Of a stretch of 45,354 nucleotides of DNA, positions 16,100 to 24,414 are shown one piece after another. This DNA is from Roseomonas sp. GTDB taxonomy: Bacteria; Pseudomonadota; Alphaproteobacteria; Acetobacterales; Acetobacteraceae. The number at the start of each line of letters is the position of its first letter. Within the stretch, counting starts at the first letter, position 1. The notes under the pieces were generated by a model. That model was not told where the DNA came from and searched no databases. It was given only the letters and a program-made list of their open reading frames with translations. The stretch is from contig JADCFP010000071.1 of assembly GCA_020249465.1 (NCBI GenBank), forward strand, positions 1 through 45,354. Direction: 5' to 3'. A program made the position numbers and the translations under genes.

Positions 16100-17083
16100 G
16101 TGAATACTATCAGCCCTCATCCAGACCTTACCGAAGGCCGCCGCGTGCTGGCGCTTGAAGCGGATGCGCTGCGCGCGCTCGCCGATGTTTTGGATGATGG
16201 TTTTGTGCGCGCCGTTGGTTTGCTCGCAGGGGTTACCGGGCGCGTTGTGGTCTCCGGCATGGGGAAATCGGGCCATGTGGCGCGCAAGATTGCGGCGACC
16301 ATGGCTTCCACCGGCACGCCGGCGCTGTTCGTGCACCCGGCCGAGGCTTCGCATGGCGATTTGGGGATGATCCTGGCTGGGGATGCGGTGCTGGCACTCT
16401 CCAACTCCGGCGAGACGCCGGAATTGGCCGATTTGATCGCGCATTCCCGCCGCTTCAGCCTGCCGCTGATTGGCATTGTGGGCCGCGCGGGCAGCACCTT
16501 GGCGCGCGCGGCGGATGTCGCGCTGGTTTTGCCAGCAGCGCCTGAGGCCTGCCCGATGGGGCTCGCCCCCACAACTTCCACCACCATGCAAATGGCGCTG
16601 GGCGATGCCTTGGCGGTGGCCTTGCTGACGCGGCGGGGTTTTACCGCGTCCGATTTTCGCGTGTTCCATCCGGGCGGCAAGCTCGGCGCGCGGCTGTCGC
16701 GCGTGCGGGATCTGATGCATGGCGCGACGGAATTGCCCTTGGCGCCGCCGGATATGCCGATGGAAGCCGCGATTTTGGCGATGACCGCGCGGCGCTTTGG
16801 CTGCCTTGGCGTCGTCAGCGCCGATGGCGCGCTCGCCGGCGTGATCACGGATGGCGATTTGCGCCGGTCGCTCGAAGCCTCGGGCGGGGCTGCGTTGCTC
16901 GCGCGCCCAGCAGGTGAGGTGATGACGCGCAATCCAAGGGCCATCAGCGGCGATATGCTGGCGGCTGAAGCGCTCGGGGTCATGAACAAGAACGCCATCA
17001 CGGCGCTGTTCGTGGTGGATGAAGCGCGCCGGCCAATCGGCATTTTGCATATCCATGATTTGTTGCGCGCGGGTGTGGCGTGA
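16100..17083 (+). CDS. kdsD: Arabinose-5-phosphate isomerase (KpsF/GutQ/KdsD family)
   Basis: Interconverts ribulose 5-phosphate and arabinose 5-phosphate, the first step of Kdo synthesis for LPS. From GTG 16100 the protein has 327 residues, the usual size. It has an N-terminal SIS domain (VSGMGKSGHVARKIAATM, ALSNSGETPELADL, HPGGKLGARL) followed by two CBS domains (about residues 205-262, LMHGATELPLAPP to ITDGDLRRSL; and 270-327, VMTRNPRAISGD to ILHIHDLLRAG). A TTG at 16040 would add 20 non-homologous residues. Its stop overlaps lptC by 4 bases, placing it first in a kdsD-lptC-lptA-lptB string, which links Kdo supply to LPS export. Confidence 0.93.
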   Translation: MNTISPHPDLTEGRRVLALEADALRALADVLDDGFVRAVGLLAGVTGRVVVSGMGKSGHVARKIAATMASTGTPALFVHPAEASHGDLGMILAGDAVLALSNSGETPELADLIAHSRRFSLPLIGIVGRAGSTLARAADVALVLPAAPEACPMGLAPTTSTTMQMALGDALAVALLTRRGFTASDFRVFHPGGKLGARLSRVRDLMHGATELPLAPPDMPMEAAILAMTARRFGCLGVVSADGALAGVITDGDLRRSLEASGGAALLARPAGEVMTRNPRAISGDMLAAEALGVMNKNAITALFVVDEARRPIGILHIHDLLRAGVA

Positions 17084-17760
17084 AGAACCGCGCACCTGAT
17101 GCCAGCGTGATGCCAGCGCCACGCGCGCCGCGGCGCATCACGCCACCGTCGCGCGAACGCTGGTCGCCCTCGGCGGGGCAAATGGCGCGGCGGCGGTTGG
17201 TGGTCAGTGCGCTGAAATGGCTGGTGCCAGGTGCGGGCTTGGCGCTGCTGCTGATCATCGCCATCTGGCCGGAATTGGAAGGGGCGGAAGAACGCGCGCG
17301 CGTTTCCTTCCGCCGTGTCGCGCAAACGGCGCCTGAAGCCGTGCGGATCGTCGCACCCCGTTATCAGGGCGTGGATGAATTGAACCGGCCCTATACAGTC
17401 ACGGCATCGGTCGCTGTTCAGGGACAGGATCAGGATATCGTTGATCTTGAAGCACCACGCGCTGATTTGCTGATGACCGATGGTTGGGTGCTGCTGGAAT
17501 CGCGCGAAGGCCGGCTGGACAAGGCGCGCAATCATCTTGATCTGCGCGGTGAGGTCACGCTCTGGCATGATGGCGGCAATCTGCTGGTGACCGAAGAAGC
17601 CGCGATTGAATTGAAGGAAGGTGCGGCTTCCGGCGACAAGCCCGTTGCCGCGCAAGGTCCCTTCGGTACCTTGGTGAGCGAAGGTTTCCGCCTTTATGAC
17701 AAGGGCGCGGTGGTGGTCTTTACAGGCCAATCGCGCGCCCTGCTGGAAGGCCGGCAATGA
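17080..17760 (+). CDS. lptC: LPS export system protein LptC
   Basis: A 226-residue bitopic inner-membrane protein that connects the LptB2FG transporter to periplasmic LptA. A basic, proline-rich cytosolic N-terminus of about 40 residues precedes one membrane segment (LKWLVPGAGLALLLIIAIWP, about residues 45-64). A periplasmic beta-jellyroll domain follows (RYQGVDELNRPYTVTAS, LTDGW-like LLMTDGWVLLES, LYDKGAVVVFTG). The N-terminal tail is longer than in E. coli LptC, which is common in alphaproteobacteria. The GTG start overlaps the kdsD stop (GTGA); an ATG ten codons later is the alternative. Its stop overlaps the lptA start (ATGA). Confidence 0.9.
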   Translation: MKNRAPDASVMPAPRAPRRITPPSRERWSPSAGQMARRRLVVSALKWLVPGAGLALLLIIAIWPELEGAEERARVSFRRVAQTAPEAVRIVAPRYQGVDELNRPYTVTASVAVQGQDQDIVDLEAPRADLLMTDGWVLLESREGRLDKARNHLDLRGEVTLWHDGGNLLVTEEAAIELKEGAASGDKPVAAQGPFGTLVSEGFRLYDKGAVVVFTGQSRALLEGRQ

Positions 17761-18665
17761 TCCGGCGTATCGCCTTGGCGTTTTGTGTTGTTGCGGGTGT
17801 TGCCTCGGCGCAGATGGCCGACCTCAATCAGGGTGGGCCCATCGAAGTCACAGCGCGTGATGGCATGGAGTGGCGCCAGAATGAACAATTGGTGATCGCG
17901 CGCGGTGCGGCGCGGGCGGTGCGCGGGGGCGTGACTGTTGATTCGGATCTGCTGCTGGCGCGCTATCGCCCGCGTGGCGGCGCGCCGGCTGAAACACGTC
18001 CTGCAAGCGAAGGCCCCGGTGGCGCAAGCGAGATTTGGCGCCTGGAAGCCGAAGGCAATGTTGTGATCACCACGGCAACCGACCGAGCCGAGGGTGATCG
18101 CGCGATTTATGATCTTGATCAGGCGGTCATGGTGCTGACCGGGCGCAATCTGCGCCTGACCTCGCCCGATAATGTGCTGACCGCGCGGGACAGTGTGGAA
18201 TATTGGCCGCAAAGGCGCATGGCAGTCGCGCGCGGTGATGCGGTCGTGGTGACCAAGGATGACAAGCGCGTGCGCGCTGATGTGCTGGTGGCCTATTTCA
18301 AGGAAGCGCCAACCGAAGCGGGCGGCGCACCGCGCCCTCAGCCTGCACGTAGTGCGGGCGAAGCCGCGCCGGGGGAAGGCAGCAATCTGGAAAAGGTCGA
18401 AGCCTATGGCCGGGTTGAAATCCGCACAGCCGAGGAAGTCATTCGCGGGGATAGTGGCGTCTATACGCCGCCCAATGGGCTGGCGCGGTTGCTTGGCAAT
18501 GTGCGGATTGTGCGCGGTGACAATACGCTGACCGGGCAGGAAGCCATTGTGAATATGAACACCGGCATTTCGCGGCTTGTCGCAACGCCAGGTGAGCGCG
18601 TGCGCGGCCTGATCGTGCCTGGTGAGGGCCAAAACCTTCCCGCCCCAGGGGCTCCTGCACGATGA
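17757..18665 (+). CDS. lptA: LPS export periplasmic protein LptA
   Basis: Forms the periplasmic bridge that carries LPS to LptDE. The 302-residue precursor has a Sec signal peptide ([18 protein letters not shown], likely cleaved before QM). Repeated beta-strand OstA/LptA motifs follow ([79 protein letters not shown]). It is longer than E. coli LptA (185 residues) because of extra length and a Pro/Ala-rich linker around residues 182-210 ([20 protein letters not shown]). It overlaps lptC and lptB by ATGA junctions, so the three are coupled. Confidence 0.9.
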   Translation: MIRRIALAFCVVAGVASAQMADLNQGGPIEVTARDGMEWRQNEQLVIARGAARAVRGGVTVDSDLLLARYRPRGGAPAETRPASEGPGGASEIWRLEAEGNVVITTATDRAEGDRAIYDLDQAVMVLTGRNLRLTSPDNVLTARDSVEYWPQRRMAVARGDAVVVTKDDKRVRADVLVAYFKEAPTEAGGAPRPQPARSAGEAAPGEGSNLEKVEAYGRVEIRTAEEVIRGDSGVYTPPNGLARLLGNVRIVRGDNTLTGQEAIVNMNTGISRLVATPGERVRGLIVPGEGQNLPAPGAPAR

Positions 18666-19420
18666 ATGACGCACCGCAGATGAAAGTGGTTCCGGGTTCC
18701 GGCGGGCTTTACGCCACTGGGCTCGGCAAGCGCTATAAGAAGCGGCCTGTGGTGCGTAATGTGTCGCTGTCATTGCAACGCGGCGAAGCGGTTGGGCTGC
18801 TCGGCCCGAATGGCGCCGGCAAGACAACCACGTTTTACATGATCACCGGCCTGGTGCAGCCCGATGAAGGGCGCGTGATGATGGATGGGCATGATGTCAC
18901 CATGCTGCCCATGTATCGCCGCGCCCGACTTGGGCTCGGGTATTTGCCGCAGGAGGCCAGCATTTTTCGCGGCCTGACGGTGGAACAAAATATCCGTGCC
19001 GCGCTGGAAGTGGTGGAACCGGAAGCAGATCGGCGCGCCGCGATGCTGGATGAATTGCTAGCGGAATTCGGCATTGCGCATTTGCGCCGCGCGCCCGCGC
19101 TGGCGCTTTCCGGTGGTGAACGCCGGCGCTGCGAAATCGCCCGTGCGCTCGCCACACATCCTTCCTATATCCTGTTGGATGAACCGCTGGCCGGTATTGA
19201 CCCCATCGCCGTTGGCGAAATTCGCGATCTGGTCAAGCATTTGAAGGATCGCGGCATTGGCGTGCTGATCACTGACCATAATGTGCGCGAAACGCTGGAA
19301 ATCATTGACCGCGCCTATATCCTGCATGATGGCAAGGTGCTGATGGAAGGCAACCCGCAGGAAATCGTGGCGAATGAGGATGTGCGCCGCGTCTATCTTG
19401 GCGAAAAATTCAGCCTCTAG
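18662..19420 (+). CDS. lptB: LPS export ABC transporter ATP-binding protein LptB
   Basis: The cytosolic ATPase that powers LPS extraction by LptFG. The 252-residue protein has Walker A GPNGAGKT (residues 48-55), Q-loop LGYLPQEAS, signature [15 protein letters not shown], Walker [14 protein letters not shown] and the switch histidine in [12 protein letters not shown]. The [18 protein letters not shown] start and the C-terminal [14 protein letters not shown] are characteristic of LptB. A start at M7 is possible. It overlaps lptA by 4 bases. rpoN follows 61 bases later, a conserved order in proteobacteria. Confidence 0.97.
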   Translation: MNDAPQMKVVPGSGGLYATGLGKRYKKRPVVRNVSLSLQRGEAVGLLGPNGAGKTTTFYMITGLVQPDEGRVMMDGHDVTMLPMYRRARLGLGYLPQEASIFRGLTVEQNIRAALEVVEPEADRRAAMLDELLAEFGIAHLRRAPALALSGGERRRCEIARALATHPSYILLDEPLAGIDPIAVGEIRDLVKHLKDRGIGVLITDHNVRETLEIIDRAYILHDGKVLMEGNPQEIVANEDVRRVYLGEKFSL

Positions 19421-19481
19421 TGCGAAGCTTCCGCCGCATGGTCACTGCCCCCCTTTCTACCTGGCTTTGTGAGCAGCCCTG

Positions 19482-20957
19482 ATGGCGCTCGGCCCGCGCC
19501 TTGACCTGAGGCAATCGCAGCAGCTGGTAATGACGCCGCAGCTGCGCCAAGCGATCAAGCTGCTGCAATCCTCCAATCTTGAAGTCTCGGCCTTTGTCGA
19601 GGAAGAGCTTGAACGCAACCCGCTTTTGGAACGTGATGAACGCCCCATCGCCGGGCCGGATGCCGGGCGCAGCACTGATCCGTTGCCGGCAACGCCCGAG
19701 CCTGCCGATGCCGCCAGCGCCGCTGCTTCCGATGCGCTGCCGTCGGAAAACGCCGCGCCGCTCGATGCCGAATGGGATAATGTTTATGACAATGGCCTGC
19801 CGCCGGTTGGCCGCGGCGGGCGCAGCGATTTTGAGGATGATCTTTCCGGCATTGAAGCCATGGAAGCGCCGGAACGGTCCTTGCGCGATCATTTGGCAGA
19901 ACAGATCAGGCTGAATTTCACCCTCCCACAGGAACGGTTGATTGCGGGAAATCTTCTTGCGCTCGTGGATCAGGCGGGGCGGCTGCATGCACGTGCGCAG
20001 GTGATTGCAGATGCGCTCGGCTGTGAAGAAGCGCTGGTGGAACGGGTACGGCTTGCCATGGCGCGCTTCGATCCGGTTGGCATGTTCTGCCATGATTTGG
20101 CGGAATGCCTTGCGGTACAATTGCAGGATCGCAACCGCTATGACCCGGCCATGGCGGCGCTGCTCGCCAATCTGGAATTGCTCGCCAAACGTGATCTGAA
20201 GGGTTTGCAGCAGATTTGCGGCGTGGATGCCGAAGACATGGCGGAAATGGTCGCGGAATTGCGGCGGCTGGACCCCAAACCGGGCGCTTCCTTTGATGCG
20301 CCGCCGGCGCCGACGCTTGTGCCGGATGTGCTGATGCGCCGCGGACCCAATGATGATTGGATTGTGGAGCTTAATCTGGAAACCCTGCCGCGCGTTTTGG
20401 TGAATAGGGGTTTCTTCGCCTCGGCCAATGTCAGCGCGCGCGGCAAGGACGATAAGAATTGGATCGCAGAGCGTTTCCAGACCGCGTCATGGTTGGTGAA
20501 GTCGCTGGAACAACGCGCCAATACCATCCTGAAAGTAGCGGCCGAGATCGTGCGTCGGCAGGATGGTTTCTTCCGCCATGGTGTTGGGCATCTCCGTCCG
20601 CTGATCCTGCGCGATGTAGCGGATGAGGTTTCGCTGCATGAAAGCACCGTATCGCGCGTGACATCGAACAAGGCCATCGCCACGCCGCGCGGTACTTTTG
20701 AGCTTAAGTATTTCTTCACCACCGCCATTTCCGGCACGCGCGGCGGGGAAGCGCATAGCGCGGAGGCCGTGCGCTACCGCATCAAGGCCATGGTGGATGC
20801 CGAAAGCCCGGATGACATCCTGTCCGATGATACGATTGTGGCCCGGTTGCGCGAAGAAGGCGTGGACATTGCCCGGCGAACTGTGGCCAAATACCGGGAC
20901 GCGCTGCGCATTCCATCATCCGTGCAGCGCAAACGGGAGAAGGCCGCCTCGGCCTGA
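19482..20957 (+). CDS. rpoN: RNA polymerase sigma-54 factor RpoN
   Basis: Directs RNA polymerase to -24/-12 promoters activated by AAA+ enhancer-binding proteins. The 491-residue protein has region I (LDLRQSQQLVMTPQLRQAIKLLQSSNLEV), an acidic variable region II (about residues 55-120) and a core-binding domain. The HTH segment includes LRDVADEVSLHESTVSRVTSNK, and the RpoN box ARRTVAKYRDAL lies near residue 465. Start ATG 19482 gives the typical MALGPRLDLRQSQ. The lptB-rpoN-hpf order is the conserved cluster. No obvious sigma-54 promoter was noticed elsewhere in the window, so its targets are unknown. Confidence 0.97.
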   Translation: MALGPRLDLRQSQQLVMTPQLRQAIKLLQSSNLEVSAFVEEELERNPLLERDERPIAGPDAGRSTDPLPATPEPADAASAAASDALPSENAAPLDAEWDNVYDNGLPPVGRGGRSDFEDDLSGIEAMEAPERSLRDHLAEQIRLNFTLPQERLIAGNLLALVDQAGRLHARAQVIADALGCEEALVERVRLAMARFDPVGMFCHDLAECLAVQLQDRNRYDPAMAALLANLELLAKRDLKGLQQICGVDAEDMAEMVAELRRLDPKPGASFDAPPAPTLVPDVLMRRGPNDDWIVELNLETLPRVLVNRGFFASANVSARGKDDKNWIAERFQTASWLVKSLEQRANTILKVAAEIVRRQDGFFRHGVGHLRPLILRDVADEVSLHESTVSRVTSNKAIATPRGTFELKYFFTTAISGTRGGEAHSAEAVRYRIKAMVDAESPDDILSDDTIVARLREEGVDIARRTVAKYRDALRIPSSVQRKREKAASA

Positions 20958-20970
20958 TCCGGACACAAGG

Positions 20971-21024
20971 GCGACCCGGGAGGAAGGGAAGGGTCGCGCG
21001 CCCGGTCGCCAAGGGGCGGCCCCT
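20971..21024 (+). repeat. Two inverted repeats between rpoN and hpf
   Basis: GCGACCC (20971-20977) pairs perfectly with GGGTCGC (20991-20997) across a 13-base purine-rich loop. AGGGG/CCCCT (21012-21016/21020-21024) forms a second small hairpin. There is no T tract, so partial attenuation or mRNA processing is more likely than intrinsic termination. The hpf ribosome site GGGAGG follows. Confidence 0.45.
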
Positions 21025-21053
21025 CCGCTTTGCAAAAGGGAGGGCATAGCCCC

Positions 21054-21638
21054 ATGCATATTACGGTTGCCGGCAAACAGGTTGAAACCGGTGAAGCGCT
21101 GAAGACCCATGTGAGCGACGGGCTGGCGGCGATTACCGCCAAGTATTTTGACCACGCGCTTGAAGCCAATGTGACCTTCCACAAGCATCGAAGCCAATTC
21201 AGTTGTGACATCAACCTGAAGGCCGGGCGCGGGCTGATGATGCGCGCCGAAGGTGAGGGCGCCGATGCGCATCGCGCTTTTGAGGTTGCGGCCGAGCATC
21301 TGGGGAAGCGCTTGCGCCGCTATCGCCGGCGCGTGAATGAACATGCCCGGTCCTTCGCCGGTGAACGGGAAGCGGCGGCAGAGGAAGCGCCGCGGGGACG
21401 CCGCTATGTGATCGAAGCCCCGGCCGATGAGGAAGCGCCCGAGCATGGCGACCATGGCGCGATCATCGCCGAAAACCCGGCGCATATCGAAAAGCTGAGT
21501 GTGGGTGAGGCGGTGATGCGGCTTGATCTGGCCCAGGCGCAGGCGCTGATGTTCCGCAACAAGAAGGGTGGCGGGCTGAATGTTGTCTATCGCCGCGCCG
21601 ATGGGAATATCGGCTGGATTGATCCGGGGGAGGGGTAG
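21054..21638 (+). CDS. hpf: Ribosome hibernation promoting factor, long form
   Basis: Binds the 30S decoding site and dimerises ribosomes in stationary phase. The 194-residue product is the long HPF type: an N-terminal S30AE domain (residues 1-105, MHITVAGKQVETGEALKTHV, ANVTFHKHRSQFSCDINL, LGKRLRRYRRRV), an acidic linker, then the C-terminal dimerisation domain (about 140-194, IEKLSVGEAVMRLDLAQAQALMFRNKKGG). GGGAGG about 10 bases upstream supports ATG 21054. The gene is next to rpoN as in most proteobacteria. The ptsN gene usual after hpf is absent here; a LysE-family gene follows. Confidence 0.95.
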   Translation: MHITVAGKQVETGEALKTHVSDGLAAITAKYFDHALEANVTFHKHRSQFSCDINLKAGRGLMMRAEGEGADAHRAFEVAAEHLGKRLRRYRRRVNEHARSFAGEREAAAEEAPRGRRYVIEAPADEEAPEHGDHGAIIAENPAHIEKLSVGEAVMRLDLAQAQALMFRNKKGGGLNVVYRRADGNIGWIDPGEG

Positions 21639-21683
21639 GGTTTAGCCCTCGGCATAGGGGCTGGCATGGCGTAGGAAAGCGCC

Positions 21684-22328
21684 ATGCCAGATATCAACCA
21701 ATTCGTCCTATATCTCGCCGCAGCTTTCCTGCTGGCAGTGACACCCGGCCCAGGGATTTTCTATGTCGCGGCGCGCAGCCTGGCGGGCGGACGGGCTGAG
21801 GGTATTGCCTCCAGCTTTGGCACCGCGCTTGGGGGTCTGGTGCATGTGCTGGCCGGGGCGCTTGGTGTTTCCGCCATTGTGCTGGCGAGTGCCGAGTTGT
21901 TCACCGCGCTGAAATGGCTTGGCGCAGGCTACCTGGTGTGGCTTGGGGTGCGGACTATCATCGTCGCGCGGCGCGATGCGGTGCAGGCTTTGGCCGGCGC
22001 CGATCCTGCCCCAGCGATGGGTGCGGCGCGGGCATTCCGTGAAGGTGTGGTGGTCGAAGCGCTGAACCCGAAAACCGCCGCCTTTTTCCTGGCCTTCATT
22101 CCGCAGTTTCTTGACCCCAGCGCGGGCGCGGTGGCGCTGCCCTTCATTCTGTTGGGCTCGATTTCAGTGGCGCTGAATACGCTGGCGGATATTGTCGTGG
22201 CGATGGGCGCCAGCCGTATCCGCGAAGGTACGGCGACACGACCCGCCTTCATCCGTCGGCTGCGCGAAATCTCTGGCGCATCAATGATTGCCTTGGGGGC
22301 TGGCTTGGCGCTGGCCAAGCGGCAGTAA
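21684..22328 (+). CDS. LysE/RhtB family amino-acid exporter
   Basis: A 214-residue inner-membrane protein with about six hydrophobic segments. The family signature is near the start (FLLAVTPGPGIFYVAARSLAGGRAEGI), followed by GTALGGLVHVLAGALGVSAIVLAS, LKWLGAGYLVWLGVR and FREGVVVEALNPKTAAFFLAFIPQFL. It probably exports amino acids or related metabolites; the substrate cannot be told. GTAGGAAAG about 8 bases upstream supports ATG 21684. It stands where ptsN often sits, so it is probably unrelated to the upstream genes. A perfect 12-bp inverted repeat separates it from the convergent suyB-like gene. Confidence 0.9.
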   Translation: MPDINQFVLYLAAAFLLAVTPGPGIFYVAARSLAGGRAEGIASSFGTALGGLVHVLAGALGVSAIVLASAELFTALKWLGAGYLVWLGVRTIIVARRDAVQALAGADPAPAMGAARAFREGVVVEALNPKTAAFFLAFIPQFLDPSAGAVALPFILLGSISVALNTLADIVVAMGASRIREGTATRPAFIRRLREISGASMIALGAGLALAKRQ

Positions 22329-22334
22329 CTTTTT

Positions 22335-22365
22335 GTGTGGCGCGCCTGGAAATGGCGCGCCACAC
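22335..22365. repeat. Perfect 12-bp inverted repeat between convergent genes
   Basis: GTGTGGCGCGCC (22335-22346) and GGCGCGCCACAC (22354-22365) flank a TGGAAAT loop. The stem lies in the 44-base gap between the convergent LysE-family and UxaA-family genes. The TTTTT is 5' of the stem on the plus strand (so AAAAA follows it on the minus strand), meaning neither direction has the canonical U tract. It probably acts as a bidirectional 3' end structure. Confidence 0.65.
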
Positions 22366-22372
22366 TCTATGC

Positions 22373-23548
22373 TTACGCGCTTTCGTAAAGCCGCGTCAGG
22401 CTGAATTCGCGGTGGCCGAGCAATTCGGCCGCAGTCAATTCACCGTCCGCAGTGCGGATGATGCAATCAAGCAAAGCCTCACCGGCATCATCCATATTCA
22501 TCTGGCGCTGCAAGAGCCCCGTCACATCCACATCAATATGTTCAGACATGGTGCGCTGCGTGCGCGGGTTCGCCGTGAGCTTGATCACCGGCAGGATCGG
22601 GTTGCCGATGACATTGCCCTGCCCGGTCGGGAAGGTGTGCACGGCGAAGCCTGATGCGGCGCAAAGGGTCACCATCTCGGCCGCGGCGGAGCTGGAATCC
22701 ATGAACCAAAGCCCCGAATGGGTGGGTTCTTCCGCCTTGTCCAGCACACCATCCACCAGGCACTTCTTCCCGATCTTTTGGATATTGCCGAGAGCCTTTT
22801 CCTCGATGGTGGTGAGGCCACCTTCGATATTGCCCTTGGTGGGTTGGCTTTCGGAAAGATCGTTCGTCTTATTGGTTTCCACCACGCGCTGGTAGCGGTC
22901 AAACATCGCCTGGAATTGGGCGCGGATTTCCGGCGTGCGGCAACGCTCCGCCACCAGATGCTCACCGCCAGTCAATTCGGTGGTTTCACCGAACACCAGC
23001 GTATTGCCGTTTTCCCAGAGCTTGTCGAAGGAATTGCCAACCGTCGGGCAGGAAGCGAGGCCCGATGTGGTATCGCTTTCACCGCATTTGGTGGAAACCC
23101 ACAGCTCCTGAATGGAAGCACGGGACTTCTTCAAGCGCGATGCGTGCTTGACCATGCGATAGGCCGCGCGGGAGGCATTGGCGATGGTATTGATGTCGCC
23201 ATTCTGTTCGATGGCGAAACCTTCCACCGGCTTGCCGGATTTGGCGATGCCTTCAACAATGCGCCCGGTCCAGCCCGGTTCAATGCCAATCACGACCACG
23301 CCGGCGACATTCGGGTTGGTCCCCGTGCCGATCAGCGTGCGGAAATGCAGATCAAGATCGGCGCCGAATTGCAGGCGGCCATAGGCGTGCGGAATGGCCA
23401 GCGCGCCCTTGATGTTGTTCGCCACCGCTTCGCAAGCCGCGTTGGAAAGATCATCAACCGGCAGAATGATGACATGGTTGCGCACACCCATGCGGCCATT
23501 TTCGCGGCGCCAGCCTTCGAAGGAGGCGTTTTTCAGATTAATGCCCAT
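22373..23548 (-). CDS. suyB: UxaA-family lyase large subunit, resembles (2R)-sulfolactate sulfo-lyase beta (SuyB)
   Basis: A 391-residue protein of the altronate/galactarate dehydratase C-terminal family. Recognisable parts are [64 protein letters not shown] (a conserved metal- or cluster-binding Cys), [25 protein letters not shown], and [19 protein letters not shown]. The separate small SAF subunit directly upstream and the close fit to what I recall of SuyB point to sulfolactate desulfonation, yielding pyruvate and sulfite. Altronate or another sugar-acid dehydratase cannot be excluded, since no sulfolactate transporter or sulfite oxidase is in view. ATG 23548 lies 5 bases after the small-subunit stop; a GTG at 23560 is the alternative. 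Confidence 0.7.
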   Translation of the reverse strand: MGINLKNASFEGWRRENGRMGVRNHVIILPVDDLSNAACEAVANNIKGALAIPHAYGRLQFGADLDLHFRTLIGTGTNPNVAGVVVIGIEPGWTGRIVEGIAKSGKPVEGFAIEQNGDINTIANASRAAYRMVKHASRLKKSRASIQELWVSTKCGESDTTSGLASCPTVGNSFDKLWENGNTLVFGETTELTGGEHLVAERCRTPEIRAQFQAMFDRYQRVVETNKTNDLSESQPTKGNIEGGLTTIEEKALGNIQKIGKKCLVDGVLDKAEEPTHSGLWFMDSSSAAAEMVTLCAASGFAVHTFPTGQGNVIGNPILPVIKLTANPRTQRTMSEHIDVDVTGLLQRQMNMDDAGEALLDCIIRTADGELTAAELLGHREFSLTRLYESA

Positions 23549-23553
23549 GGCGC

Positions 23554-23838
23554 TTACCACCGCTTCGTCTTGACGTTATGGACATGCAGATGCTCGCCAG
23601 CGGAGATGTCCTTCACCGCCTTGCCGATATCAATGCCGTATTTGATGATGGTATCACCGGCTGAAATGGCGCGAATGGCAAGCTTATGGCCGATCGGGAT
23701 ATCCGACTTGGCGTTGAAGGTGATCATCTTGTCCTGATCCATGATCCAGCCATTCAGCGCCTGGCCGGATTTGATCCCTTCGACAACCACGACGCCGACG
23801 GAATCGCCTTCGTCATGCACACAGAAATGCACGGTCAT
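23554..23838 (-). CDS. suyA: SAF-domain small subunit, resembles (2R)-sulfolactate sulfo-lyase alpha (SuyA)
   Basis: A 94-residue stand-alone SAF (UxaA N-terminal) domain: [20 protein letters not shown] start ([15 protein letters not shown]), [22 protein letters not shown] (the characteristic I-P-x-G-H-K and I-K-Y-G motifs) and the C-terminal [15 protein letters not shown]. In most UxaA proteins this domain is fused to the large domain; in SuyAB it is separate and of this length. AGGGAGGA about 9 bases upstream supports ATG 23838. It lies directly before the large subunit and 78 bases after the Lrp-type gene on the same strand. Confidence 0.72.
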   Translation of the reverse strand: MTVHFCVHDEGDSVGVVVVEGIKSGQALNGWIMDQDKMITFNAKSDIPIGHKLAIRAISAGDTIIKYGIDIGKAVKDISAGEHLHVHNVKTKRW

Positions 23839-23916
23839 GCCGGCATATCCTCCCTCTTTTGATAATGGTTGGAAAGCTAGGGCGCAGCCCGTTCCGGGTC
23901 AATCAGGCAGGTGACA

Positions 23917-24387
23917 TCAGAGTGGTAGGGCGGTGGTTGATTTCACGCATTCCATGGCAAAGCGGGATGTCACCTTGCGCAGGCTGGAAACCCGGGCCGT
24001 CAGCTTACGGTAGAAGACATCATAGGCCGGCATGTCTGAGACGACGACGCGCAGCAGGTAATCCACATCGCCACCAAGGCGCCAGCATTCGACGATTTCC
24101 GGCATCTCTGCCACGGTTTTCGCAAAGCTTTCGATCCAGGTGGCAGAATGATCACCCGTTTCAATGGCGACAAAAACCGAAATGCCAAGGCCGAGTTTTT
24201 CCGCATTCACCAGCGTTACGCGGCCGGTGATGATGCCGCTCTCCTCCATGCGGCGGATGCGCTTCCAGCAGGGGGTTTGCGTCAGCCCGACCTCCTTCGC
24301 GATGTCACCCAATGAGAGTGAGGCATCGGCCTGAATCAGGCGGAGGATGGCAAGATCAGTGGCATCCAGATCATTGGGCTTGGACAA
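23917..24387 (-). CDS. Lrp/AsnC family transcriptional regulator
   Basis: A 156-residue feast/famine regulator. The N-terminal winged helix has the usual motif (LDATDLAILRLIQADASLSLGDIAKEVGLTQTPCWKRIRRME, about residues 7-50), followed by GIITGRVTLVNAEKLGLG. The C-terminal RAM ligand-binding domain (about 65-150) includes VECWRLGGDVDYLLRVVVSDM. The start codon is TTG 24387, favoured by GGGAG 6-7 bases upstream. It is the gene immediately before suyA/suyB on the same strand and may control them or sense an amino acid. It is 27 bases after parB, so it may be read through from the par operon. Confidence 0.92.
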   Translation of the reverse strand: MSKPNDLDATDLAILRLIQADASLSLGDIAKEVGLTQTPCWKRIRRMEESGIITGRVTLVNAEKLGLGISVFVAIETGDHSATWIESFAKTVAEMPEIVECWRLGGDVDYLLRVVVSDMPAYDVFYRKLTARVSSLRKVTSRFAMECVKSTTALPL

Positions 24388-24414
24388 GTGGGGCTCCCGC
24401 TCGAAAAAACTGCA

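Noticed and set aside
22373-23838. Altronate dehydratase (uxaA) as the firm label for the split enzyme
   Set aside because: The split into a 94-residue SAF subunit and a 391-residue subunit, with no hexuronate genes nearby, fits SuyAB better. It remains an alternative.
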